From Mucilaginibacter sp. dw_454 (GTDB lineage: Bacteria > Bacteroidota > Bacteroidia > Sphingobacteriales > Sphingobacteriaceae), in the NCBI RefSeq assembly GCF_018449775.1, contig NZ_JAAVVB010000001.1, forward strand, positions 744,001 to 808,000: a stretch of DNA of 64,000 nucleotides. Reading direction: 5' to 3'. Below are positions 28,133-36,311 of the stretch, one piece after another. The position numbers were made by a program, and so were the translations under genes. The notes beneath the pieces were generated by a model, which did not search any database, had not been told where the DNA came from, and saw only the letters and a program-made list of their open reading frames with translations. Numbering within the stretch: the first letter of the stretch is position 1; each line of letters starts with the position of its first letter.

Positions 28133-28852
28133 ATGAAGATTCCAAAATTTGCCGACCTGATACTTTTTGAAGATGATGATCTGATCGTCATTAACAAGCC
28201 TGCTTTCATTAGCTCGCTTGATGAGCGTGAGGGCGGTGAGATCAATATCTTGCGATTGGCTAAAGAATATAGTGACGATGCGCAAATATGCCACCGCCTG
28301 GACAAAGAGACTTCAGGTGCCCTTATAATAGCCAAGAACCCCGAAGCTTACCGTACGGTGTCTATGCAGTTTGAAAAACGCCAGGTTAACAAGGTTTACC
28401 ACGCAGTAATTGACGGTACCCATGTATTTGATAAGTTATTGGTTGATTTACCGATATTGAATGTTGGCAAAGGTAATGTAACCATTAGCAGGCAGGAGGG
28501 AAAGCGCGCCGAGACCTGGTTTCAATCTATTAGATTTTTTAAACATTACACATTGGTTGAGTGTCGCCCGGTTACCGGCCGCATGCACCAGATCCGCATA
28601 CATCTGGCTACACAGCGTGCATCCATATCAGGGGATGAAATGTATAAAGGTAAACCGGTTTTTCTGTCGGCCATAAAACGCAAATACCATTTAGGTAAAG
28701 ATCAGGAAGAGTTACCTATTATGAAACGTTTTGCTTTGCATGCTTACCAGGTTACGTTTAAAAAGATGGATGGGGAATCGATAACTATCCACGCTCCATA
28801 TCCTAAAGATTTTGAAACGCTATTAAAGTTGTTGGAGAAGTTTGACGCTTAA
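28133..28852 (+). CDS. RluA-family pseudouridine synthase
   Basis: A 239-residue RNA pseudouridine synthase from the ATG at 28133 (MKIPKFADLILFEDDDLIVI). The 31 in-frame codons upstream contain a likely promoter and are excluded. The catalytic motif is CHRLDKETSGALIIAKN, with the Asp in HRLD attacking the uridine. VTGRMHQIRIHLA is the second family block. There is no S4 domain, so it is a short RluA/RluC/TruC-like enzyme acting on rRNA or tRNA. Exact site unknown. A TACTTTTG box (28107-28114) lies 18 nt upstream. Confidence 0.9.
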   Translation: MKIPKFADLILFEDDDLIVINKPAFISSLDEREGGEINILRLAKEYSDDAQICHRLDKETSGALIIAKNPEAYRTVSMQFEKRQVNKVYHAVIDGTHVFDKLLVDLPILNVGKGNVTISRQEGKRAETWFQSIRFFKHYTLVECRPVTGRMHQIRIHLATQRASISGDEMYKGKPVFLSAIKRKYHLGKDQEELPIMKRFALHAYQVTFKKMDGESITIHAPYPKDFETLLKLLEKFDA

Positions 28853-28859
28853 TAATTAG

Positions 28860-28944
28860 TCCATGGTCTATAGCCCATAGGCCATAGTTATCCTTCAAAT
28901 CGCTGCTATAAAACCATCGACCATTGTCTATGGACTATCGACTA
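28860..28944. repeat. palindromic element built of 7-nt repeats (CCATAG type)
   Basis: Four heptamers TCCATGG TCTATAG (then CCCATAG GCCATAG), 28860-28887, a 25-nt spacer, then four reverse-type heptamers ACCATCG ACCATTG (then TCTATGG ACTATCG), 28913-28940, plus ACTA. The two arrays are complementary, so the whole is a palindrome with 7-nt period. It lies between the RluA gene and the convergent 134-residue gene. Confidence 0.7.
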
Positions 28945-29346
28945 CTTAATCATCACCCCGGGCTTATTAACCACGGGCAGCTTAATAAAGTTACTATCAA
29001 TAATACTTTCGGGCAGGAAGATGAATTTCTTATCGTAGATCTGGCTGCCAATGTAGTAGCTTAACCAGTACTCATTATTTAAGCCAAAAGTTTGCTCGTC
29101 TATTAATTCTATCTGTTTGTAAGAGCCTGCTTCAACCAGTGGGAACATATGGCGCAGGGTAGAGGTTTTTACTTTTTCGCCATCCTTTTCGCCATAACCT
29201 TTAGAGGTAATGAGCACATTCTCAATGGCCTCATTTTTTAGGTTGATGAGATATACATGGAATATTTTTGTTTCTATATTCTCACCCTCTAAAGCCACAG
29301 CCACGGCAATATCGGTTACATTATTTTCGGGGAGATCTTTGATCAT
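28942..29346 (-). CDS. conserved-looking hypothetical protein, 134 residues
   Basis: I do not recognise this protein. It has no signal peptide, TM helix or Cys motif. It is beta-rich with mixed charge (VAVALEGENIETKIFHVYLI, TLRHMFPLVEAGSYKQIELI) and ends in a hydrophobic VVNKPGVMIK. The reading frame is free of stops with normal codon use. It is bounded on both sides by 7-nt-periodic palindromes, so it forms an isolated cassette-like unit. Confidence 0.65.
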   Translation of the reverse strand: MIKDLPENNVTDIAVAVALEGENIETKIFHVYLINLKNEAIENVLITSKGYGEKDGEKVKTSTLRHMFPLVEAGSYKQIELIDEQTFGLNNEYWLSYYIGSQIYDKKFIFLPESIIDSNFIKLPVVNKPGVMIK

Positions 29347-29347
29347 T

Positions 29348-29428
29348 ACGTTATACGTTTGACGTTAAACGTTGTACGTTAATGTTTCAAGTATAAAATC
29401 ACGTAAAACGTATAACTTACAACGTAAA
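29348..29428. repeat. palindromic element built of 7-nt repeats (ACGTTAA type)
   Basis: Five heptamers ACGTTAT ACGTTTG (then ACGTTAA ACGTTGT ACGTTAA), 29348-29382, an 18-nt spacer, then four complementary heptamers ACGTAAA ACGTATA (then ACTTACA ACGTAAA), 29401-29428. It has the same architecture as the element at 28860-28944 but an unrelated heptamer. It lies between the 134-residue gene's start and the topA stop. Confidence 0.7.
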
Positions 29429-29436
29429 ACCTATTA

Positions 29437-31779
29437 CTACTTTTTCTTAGCAAATTTCTTACCGCCTTTTTTAGGGGCTTTGCTGTCCGCATCGGCCAGG
29501 GTTTTGCACTCGGCAAAAGTCAGTGTTAGCGGGTCTTTATCTTTAGGGATTTTAACATTTTGTTTGCCAAACTCAATATAAGGCCCCCAACGTCCGTTCA
29601 ATACCTTAACAGTTGGATCTTCATCAAATGCCTTGATCAGTTTTTCTGCGTCTTTTTTACGCTTTTCTTCAATCAAAGTAATGGCTTGCTCCTCGGTAAC
29701 ATCCAACGGATCAATTTCTTTTGGCAACGATACAAATGCACTGTTATGGCTAATGTAAGGACCGAAACGACCAATGGCAACCTTCATCGGTTTACCTTCA
29801 AACTCACCCACAACTTTAGGTAATTTGAATAGCTCCAGCGCTTCCTCTAAAGTAATGGTCTCGATGCTTTGACCGGTTCTTAAACTGGCATAAGCGGGTT
29901 TGTAATCTTTATTATCGTCGCTGGCATTCTCGCCAATTTGTACAAAAGGTCCATAACGGCCAATACGTACCGATACTTTCTCACCTTTTTCCGGGTGAAC
30001 ACCTAAATCGCGCACCCCAGTAGCCTTGTCAGCAGTTTCTATGGTGCTTTGTACATCAGCATGAAACGGCGTGTAAAAATTACCGATCATGGTCGTCCAT
30101 TCTTCCAATCCGGCAGCAATCTCGTCAAACTGCTTCTCAACTTTAGCAGTAAAATTAAAGTCGACAATGCCATTAAAGTGTTGCACCAGGAAGTCGTTTA
30201 CTACGGCGCCAATATCGGTAGGAAACAGCTTGCCACGCTCTGCACCGGTATTTTCGATGCGTTCTTCTTTAACTATATTATCGCCTTTAAGCGTCAATAC
30301 TCTGAATTTTCTTTGTTTGCCCTCGCGCTCTTCTTTAACCGCGTAACCACGGTTTTGGATAGTCGAGATAGTGGGGGCATAGGTAGACGGTCGGCCGATG
30401 CCTAGTTCTTCCAATTTCTTAACTAAACTGGCCTCAGTATATCTTGCCGGTGGACGAGAATAACGTTCTGTGGCAGTCATTTCTCTCAGATCCAAACGCT
30501 GGCCTTTAGTTAATGGCGGTAGGATAGCGTTGTCGGCATCCTCGGTCTGCGTATCATCCTCTTCGTCGTTCGATTCCAGGTAAACTTTAAGAAAACCATC
30601 AAACTTCATTACCTCGCCATTAGCTACCAATTCTTCCTTACGGGTTGATATACTGATCTTTGCGGTTGTTTTCTCAAATTGCGCTTCACTCATTTGTGAC
30701 GCGATGGCACGTTTCCAGATCAGCTCATACAAGCGTTTCTCGCTATTATCGCCTTCAATGGTATGGTTGTTAAAATAAGTAGGGCGGATGGCCTCGTGAG
30801 CTTCCTGCGCGCCTGCCGATTTAGTTTTATATTTTCTATGTTGATGGTATTTATCACCATAAGCGCTGGTAATCTCGCTTGCCGCTGCGTTTAATGCAGT
30901 CTCAGACAGGTTTACCGAGTCGGTACGCATATAGGTGATATGTCCGGACTCATACAGTTTCTGGGCGATTTGCATGGTACGCGATACCGAATAACCCAAT
31001 TTACGGCTAGCCTCTTGTTGTAAAGTTGAAGTAGTAAACGGTGCAGCAGGCGAGCGTTTAGCTGGCTTGGTTTCTAGTGATTTAATATCGAAATCGGCGC
31101 CAATGCAATCCTGTAAGAATTTTTCGGCGTCTTCCTGCTTGCTGTAGCGTTCTGCCAACTCGGCTTTAAAAGCTTGTTTACCGGTTCCAAATATGGCGAC
31201 AATTCTAAACGCAGCTTCTGATTGAAACTTATTGATCTCGCGCTCGCGCTCAACAATTATACGTACGGCTACCGACTGCACACGACCGGCAGAAAGCGAC
31301 GGCTTAACTTTCTTCCACAAAACGGGCGAAAGTTCAAAGCCCACTAATCTATCCAACACACGGCGTGCTTGCTGTGCATTTACAAGGTCGTAGTTTATTT
31401 TGCGGGGATTATCAATAGCGGCCATAATAGCCGGCTTGGTAATTTCATGAAAAACAATACGTTTGGTAGTAGCGTCTTTTAAATTTAAGGTATCAAACAA
31501 GTGCCATGATATGGCTTCTCCCTCGCGGTCCTCATCGGATGCTAGCCAAACCATGTCGGCTTCTTTAGCTAATTTCTTTAACTCGCTAACTATCTGCTTT
31601 TTATCGGCAGGAACCTCATAGGTTTGTTTAAAATTATTGGCTATATCTATCGCATCTTCCGACTTGACCAGGTCACGGATATGACCGTAGCTTGACTTCA
31701 CTGTAAAGTCCTTGCCCAGATACCCCTCTATGGTCTTAGCTTTTGCCGGTGATTCTACTATGAGTAAATTTTTAGCCAT
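29437..31779 (-). CDS. topA: DNA topoisomerase I
   Basis: A 780-residue type IA topoisomerase that relaxes negative supercoils. The TOPRIM domain starts LLIVESPAKAKTIEGYLG and carries the acidic DEDREGEAISWHLF (82-95). The strand-breaking tyrosine is Tyr283 in GHITYMRTDSVNLS. Instead of Zn fingers the C-terminus has repeated Topo_C_Rpt units (RIGRYGPFVQIGE, AIGRFGPYISHNS, LNGRWGPYIEFGK) and a Lys-rich tail (KKGGKKFAKKK). This is the usual Bacteroidota form. Confidence 0.97.
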   Translation of the reverse strand: MAKNLLIVESPAKAKTIEGYLGKDFTVKSSYGHIRDLVKSEDAIDIANNFKQTYEVPADKKQIVSELKKLAKEADMVWLASDEDREGEAISWHLFDTLNLKDATTKRIVFHEITKPAIMAAIDNPRKINYDLVNAQQARRVLDRLVGFELSPVLWKKVKPSLSAGRVQSVAVRIIVEREREINKFQSEAAFRIVAIFGTGKQAFKAELAERYSKQEDAEKFLQDCIGADFDIKSLETKPAKRSPAAPFTTSTLQQEASRKLGYSVSRTMQIAQKLYESGHITYMRTDSVNLSETALNAAASEITSAYGDKYHQHRKYKTKSAGAQEAHEAIRPTYFNNHTIEGDNSEKRLYELIWKRAIASQMSEAQFEKTTAKISISTRKEELVANGEVMKFDGFLKVYLESNDEEDDTQTEDADNAILPPLTKGQRLDLREMTATERYSRPPARYTEASLVKKLEELGIGRPSTYAPTISTIQNRGYAVKEEREGKQRKFRVLTLKGDNIVKEERIENTGAERGKLFPTDIGAVVNDFLVQHFNGIVDFNFTAKVEKQFDEIAAGLEEWTTMIGNFYTPFHADVQSTIETADKATGVRDLGVHPEKGEKVSVRIGRYGPFVQIGENASDDNKDYKPAYASLRTGQSIETITLEEALELFKLPKVVGEFEGKPMKVAIGRFGPYISHNSAFVSLPKEIDPLDVTEEQAITLIEEKRKKDAEKLIKAFDEDPTVKVLNGRWGPYIEFGKQNVKIPKDKDPLTLTFAECKTLADADSKAPKKGGKKFAKKK

Positions 31780-31797
31780 TTAGTACTTTATTTTTTG

Positions 31798-31828
31798 CAA
31801 ATAAAGGATAAAGTAAGCGAAACGCAAA
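31798..31828 (-). promoter_or_regulatory. promoter TTTG-N19-TTTATTTG upstream of topA
   Basis: On the minus strand TTTG (31825-31828) is followed after exactly 19 bp by TTTATTTG (31798-31805), one mismatch from TAnnTTTG. The ATG is at 31779. Confidence 0.6.
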
Positions 31829-31887
31829 CTTTAACCTCCCTTTAATTAGAATGATTTGATTAAAAAGCCCGGATAAGGCATGAAAAG

Positions 31888-32976
31888 TTACATCAGGAAA
31901 CCGCCGCCCAAGAGGTCGTTTCCTTCATAAAATACAGCCGATTGCCCGGGTGCCACGCCCGATACCATATGCGGAAAGTCAACCTTCATGTGTTCGCCCA
32001 TTTGTAAAATGGTGCTTTCGGCACCGGCATCTTTGTATCTTATTTTGGTGATAGCATTTAATGGTTCGGTAATACTTGCATATTTAACCAGGTTAACGTT
32101 GCGCACCCAAGCCTGTTTGCGTTGCAATTCATCTTCGGTACCTAAAACAACCGTGTTAGTAACCGGGTCAATTTTGGTAACAAACATGGGTTGACCCAAA
32201 GCAATGCCCAAACCGCGGCGTTGACCTATAGTATAAAAAGGATAACCCTGGTGTTTGCCTACTATGGTGCCGTCTGTCAGCGTGAAATTGCCGCCGGCAA
32301 CACGTTGCTCCAGATCTTCAACCTTATGCCTTAGAAAGGCCCTATAGTCGTTATCAGGCACAAAGCATATTTCGTAGCTTTCGCTTTTACCAGCTAGTTC
32401 AACCTGGCCCATGTCAAGCGCCATTTGCCTGATTTCGGGCTTGGAAAAACTACCTAAAGGAAATTTAGTACGCGCCAGGTTTTGTTGTGATACGCCCCAA
32501 AGTACATAAGATTGATCTTTGTTTTCGTCTTTACCTTTTGATATTACGTAGCGGCCACTATCCTGTAAGCGAATGTTGGCATAATGACCGGTTGCAATAA
32601 ATTCACAATCCAGTTTATCGGCACGTTTCAATAAAGCCTCCCATTTTATATGTGTATTGCATAACACACATGGGTTAGGAGTACGGCCGGCAAGATATTC
32701 GTCCACAAAGTTGTCAATCACAAAATCGCCAAACTCGCTGCGGATATCTAATATATAATGAGGGAAACCATAACCAACCGCCAAAGCACGCGCATCATTG
32801 ATGCTGTCCAGGCTGCAGCAACCGGTTTCTTTTGAACTACCACCAGCTGAAGCATAATCCCACGTTTTCATAGTAAGGCCAATAACCTCGTAACCTTGCT
32901 CGTGCAACATTACTGCTGCTACCGAACTGTCCACGCCGCCACTCATCGCCACTAATATTCTTCCGTGCTTACTCAT
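31888..32976 (-). CDS. mnmA: tRNA-specific 2-thiouridylase
   Basis: A 362-residue enzyme that puts sulfur on U34 of Glu/Gln/Lys tRNAs. It has an ATP-pyrophosphatase PP-loop SGGVDSS (12-18), GCCSLDSINDARALA, catalytic Cys103 (NPCVLCN, with Cys106) and Cys204 (SYEICFVPDND), and a C-terminal beta-barrel ending GQSAVFYEGNDLLGGGFLM. Length and motifs are standard. A perfect TATCTTTG box (32985-32992) ends 8 nt before the ATG, so the mRNA leader may be very short. Confidence 0.96.
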   Translation of the reverse strand: MSKHGRILVAMSGGVDSSVAAVMLHEQGYEVIGLTMKTWDYASAGGSSKETGCCSLDSINDARALAVGYGFPHYILDIRSEFGDFVIDNFVDEYLAGRTPNPCVLCNTHIKWEALLKRADKLDCEFIATGHYANIRLQDSGRYVISKGKDENKDQSYVLWGVSQQNLARTKFPLGSFSKPEIRQMALDMGQVELAGKSESYEICFVPDNDYRAFLRHKVEDLEQRVAGGNFTLTDGTIVGKHQGYPFYTIGQRRGLGIALGQPMFVTKIDPVTNTVVLGTEDELQRKQAWVRNVNLVKYASITEPLNAITKIRYKDAGAESTILQMGEHMKVDFPHMVSGVAPGQSAVFYEGNDLLGGGFLM

Positions 32977-33519
32977 ATTGCGTGCAAAGATACAGCTTTC
33001 AATTTTATTTGACTGCCGGATTTTGGTCAGTAACAGGTAAATATAATTTGGTTGTGCCGTAATATGATAATATCTGTTTACCCAGATAACAAGTATTTTT
33101 CTTTAACGAAAGAATAAGTCAAAATGGGAGCAGTAAATGCTATTTGCAGCTGCGTACGAAAAAAATGACGGAGATAATTTGCTTTTTAAACAATTTGAGA
33201 ATACTCGGGGTAAGTCCTTAAATATCACAATTATACCAAATGAAACGTTTGGTTATCATTATATAAAAAAAACAACAAAAAAGATGTATTTGCGATATCC
33301 TAAAGTGCTAATTGTTAATATAATGATAAAAATATTTAAAGGTATTGTAAAATTGGTGGCAGATGATATTTTTGAGATACCCTAATTAAAATTAACATGA
33401 AAACAATAGCCCGCCTGTCAATTGAGCAGAAACTACAAGCTGTAATATTATTTATAATATTTGTAGTAGCCATAGTCAATTACATCAAGTTTTAATCCGA
33501 GATTTTTTTTAGATAAAAG
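32977..33519. other. AT-rich intergenic region between mnmA and proA
   Basis: About 540 bases. It holds the mnmA promoter region, an 82-codon plus-strand frame (33137-33385) with no recognisable protein character, and a possible 32-residue membrane peptide (33397-33495). No RNA gene, terminator or repeat was seen. Confidence 0.4.
33397..33495 (+). CDS. possible 32-residue single-pass membrane peptide
   Basis: ATG at 33397, stop TAA at 33493-33495. The peptide starts MKTIARLSIEQKLQ and continues with about 15 hydrophobic residues (AVILFIIFVVAIV) and NYIKF. A positively charged N-terminus before one TM helix is typical of real small membrane proteins. There is no homology or strong ribosome site to prove expression. 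Confidence 0.35.
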   Translation: MKTIARLSIEQKLQAVILFIIFVVAIVNYIKF

Positions 33520-34764
33520 CTACGAACGAGTTTGTCCGTTGCCTTTTATTAACCATTTATAACTGGTCAGTTCTTGCAGACCCATAGGCCCCCGTGCGTG
33601 TAGTTTTTGGGTGCTGATACCAATTTCTGCCCCCAGGCCAAATTGCGCACCATCTGTAAATGACGTGGCTGCATTTACATAAACTGCAGCCGCGTCTACA
33701 CGGTTCAAAAATTCTTCGGTTACAGCCGCGTCTTCCGCAATAATAGCTTCACTATGTTTTGAACTGTGGCTGGCAATGTGTTCAAGCGCATCCTCAAAAC
33801 TGTCAATAGTTTTAATGGCCATTTTCATAGACAAAAATTCTATGCCGAAATGTTCAGGACCCGCTTTATGTAGTAGATTGGAAGGGTAATGAACCTGAAG
33901 TTGATCATATGATTGTTCGTCTGCAAAGATCTCAACGCCGGCTTTCGCTAAAGGCACTGTTAATTCAGGCAGATCTTTTAAACGCGCGGCATGTATAATC
34001 AAACAATCTAAAGCGTTACAAACGCTTACCCGCCGGGTTTTTGAGTTAAAAACAATATTGGTAGCCATCTGCAAATCGCCAGATTGATCAAAGTACACAT
34101 GTACTATGCCAGCGCCGGTTTCAATTACCGGCACTTTGCTGTTTTTGCGTACGCTGTTGATCAATCCCTGGCTGCCACGCGGAATAATTACATCTACGTA
34201 CCCAACTGCTTGCATCAATGCTTCGGCTGCATCGCGCTCTTTGGGTAGTAGGGTAGCTACATTTACATTGACGTTGTGGCGGCTTAATACTTTATGAATA
34301 ATGCCAATGATTGCCTGATTAGAATAAGCAGCATCGCTTCCACCTTTCAATACACACACGTTCCCGGTTTTAAAACACAAGACAAAAACATCAAAAGTTA
34401 CGTTAGGGCGGGCCTCATAAATTACACCAACAACGCCTAGCGGAACCGAAACTTTTGATATATGCAGCCCGTTTGGCATTGTCTTTTCTGAGAGGATGTG
34501 ACCCAACGGGTTTTCTAAACGCGATACATCAATAATATGGTTTACAATATCGCGTATGCGGCTGACGGTTAATTGCAGCCTGTCGTAATTTGGATTGGCC
34601 GGATCCATATTGTCCAGATCCTTTTGATTTTCGCGCAGCAAATAATGGGTTTGCGACAATGTTTCTGCAGCCAGGTCGGTCAGCAGCAAATTAATAGCAT
34701 CCTCAGATAAGTTGAAATTTCTTGACGCCAGTTGCGCATTTTCAAAATAGGTAGTATAACTCAT
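33520..34764 (-). CDS. proA: glutamate-5-semialdehyde dehydrogenase (gamma-glutamyl phosphate reductase)
   Basis: A 414-residue enzyme of the aldehyde dehydrogenase superfamily, the second step of proline synthesis (NADPH-dependent reduction of glutamyl-5-phosphate). Signatures are [49 protein letters not shown], the catalytic Cys in [12 protein letters not shown] and the C-terminal [19 protein letters not shown]. It lies 5 nt after proB in the same operon. It is cytosolic and of standard length. Confidence 0.97.
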   Translation of the reverse strand: MSYTTYFENAQLASRNFNLSEDAINLLLTDLAAETLSQTHYLLRENQKDLDNMDPANPNYDRLQLTVSRIRDIVNHIIDVSRLENPLGHILSEKTMPNGLHISKVSVPLGVVGVIYEARPNVTFDVFVLCFKTGNVCVLKGGSDAAYSNQAIIGIIHKVLSRHNVNVNVATLLPKERDAAEALMQAVGYVDVIIPRGSQGLINSVRKNSKVPVIETGAGIVHVYFDQSGDLQMATNIVFNSKTRRVSVCNALDCLIIHAARLKDLPELTVPLAKAGVEIFADEQSYDQLQVHYPSNLLHKAGPEHFGIEFLSMKMAIKTIDSFEDALEHIASHSSKHSEAIIAEDAAVTEEFLNRVDAAAVYVNAATSFTDGAQFGLGAEIGISTQKLHARGPMGLQELTSYKWLIKGNGQTRS

Positions 34765-34769
34765 GGCAA

Positions 34770-35849
34770 TTAGCTTAACAAGTAAAGGTAATCATAGTGT
34801 ACCAGCGGCTTTTGGTTTTTTTGGCCGATGCTTTCTTTAGCTTTGTCGGCACCATATTCGGCAATGCCTAAGGCTACTACCTTTTTTTGCTCATCAATAA
34901 GCTTAATGATCTCGCCTTTCTTAAAATCAGTCAATACATCAACTAAACCAACAGGTAACAGGCTGGTAGCTTTATTTGAAGTCAGCGCTATTTTAGCGCC
35001 CTCGTTGATCTGCACAACACCAGTGGCCGATTTTTCTGAATGAGCCAACCATTTCTTTTTGCCCGATGCGGTTTTGTCCGGGATAAAACGGGTATGGGCA
35101 GCGGTGTTATTCAATACATCTATCAGTATATTTTCTTTTGTGCCGTTGGCGATATGTACCGCTATGCCTAGTTTCGCCGTTTTTTGCGCCATGTGTGATT
35201 TGGTGATCATGCCACCTCGGCCAAACTGCGACTTGCCTGAAGAGACAAAAGAAGCAAAGTCGACGCCGTTATCTGTCACCTCGGTAATTAATTCTGACCC
35301 TGCGTCGCTCGGGTTGCTGGTGTAAATACCATTGACATTGGTCAATATGATGAGTGCCTGCGCATTTAACATGGATGCAATCAAGCCGGCTAGTTCATCA
35401 TTATCGGTAAACATCAACTCGGTAACAGATACTACGTCATTCTCATTAACTATAGGGATAACCTGGTGTTGTAATAAAATCTCCAGGCAGTTTTTCATGT
35501 TGAGATAGTGCTGGCGGCCTTTAAAATCCTCGGTAGTTACCAATACCTGTGAACAAAGGATATCATGCTGCTCAAATAGTTGCGCGTAATTGTTGATGAG
35601 CTTAACCTGGCCGATGGAAGCGAGGAGCTGGCGCGTAGCAATAGCATCGTACTTATCAGAAACCGTGATAAGGCTTCGTCCTGCTGCTACAGCGCCCGAT
35701 GACACCAGGATAACTTCTATGCCTTGTTTCTTTAGTGCGCTGATTTGGGTAACCAACTGACTGATACGGCGCTGGTCTGGGAGACCATTGCTCTGCGTCA
35801 AGACATTTGATCCAATTTTCACAACGATACGTTTATAGTTAAAAGACAT
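34770..35849 (-). CDS. proB: glutamate 5-kinase
   Basis: A 359-residue amino-acid kinase with C-terminal PUA domain, the first step of proline synthesis. The start is the ATG at 35849 ([17 protein letters not shown]). Motifs are [51 protein letters not shown] and [19 protein letters not shown]. The PUA part begins around 265. Feedback inhibition by proline is usual in the family. It is followed by proA after 5 nt, and no other pro gene is in the window. Confidence 0.97.
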   Translation of the reverse strand: MSFNYKRIVVKIGSNVLTQSNGLPDQRRISQLVTQISALKKQGIEVILVSSGAVAAGRSLITVSDKYDAIATRQLLASIGQVKLINNYAQLFEQHDILCSQVLVTTEDFKGRQHYLNMKNCLEILLQHQVIPIVNENDVVSVTELMFTDNDELAGLIASMLNAQALIILTNVNGIYTSNPSDAGSELITEVTDNGVDFASFVSSGKSQFGRGGMITKSHMAQKTAKLGIAVHIANGTKENILIDVLNNTAAHTRFIPDKTASGKKKWLAHSEKSATGVVQINEGAKIALTSNKATSLLPVGLVDVLTDFKKGEIIKLIDEQKKVVALGIAEYGADKAKESIGQKNQKPLVHYDYLYLLS

Positions 35850-36311
35850 AGTATTTGATAGAAATATATGCAAATATTGGATTTTTAAATAGATTTTTCC
35901 GTGTTTGTATATATAATTTAGTTAAATGTCATTCATTTTACACGATTGTAATATGAAAGTGAATCACTTTGGCCAATTTCTTAATGTAAATCATTTAAAA
36001 GTGAATAAAATGAGCTAAAATATCGTAAAGTAAGTCTTTTTTTGGTTAAATGTAAGGTAGCAACAAGAGAAGGTATCTATCGCTTAAAAACTTTTTTTCA
36101 AAAAAAATTTGGTGGTAAATTATTTTTAATACTTTTGTCTACTTATTCTATAGACTTTATGTTATTTATGATTTTAACTACTTCGCCTCAACACATCGTT
36201 AACTACATACAACAAGCCTGTTGTTGTTAATTGTCGATTGAATACTTATTCAATATTCCTCATTTTTTAATTATTAATTTTTCAACCCAACAAACACTTT
36301 ATAAACTCAAG
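35850..36311. other. regulatory-looking region upstream of the TonB-dependent receptor
   Basis: About 460 AT-rich bases shared by proB (leftward) and the receptor (rightward). It holds a perfect 15-bp palindrome AAAGTGAATCACTTT (35956-35970) and a small hairpin ACAACAA/TTGTTGT (36209-36227) in the receptor leader. A 62-codon frame (36042-36230) has no protein character. Confidence 0.4.

Noticed and set aside
33137-33385. 82-codon plus-strand frame
   Set aside because: Lys/Ile-rich with no domain or signal. AT-rich base composition explains it.
36042-36230. 62-codon plus-strand frame before the TonB-dependent receptor
   Set aside because: No protein character, and it lies inside the receptor's AT-rich leader with a hairpin and palindrome.
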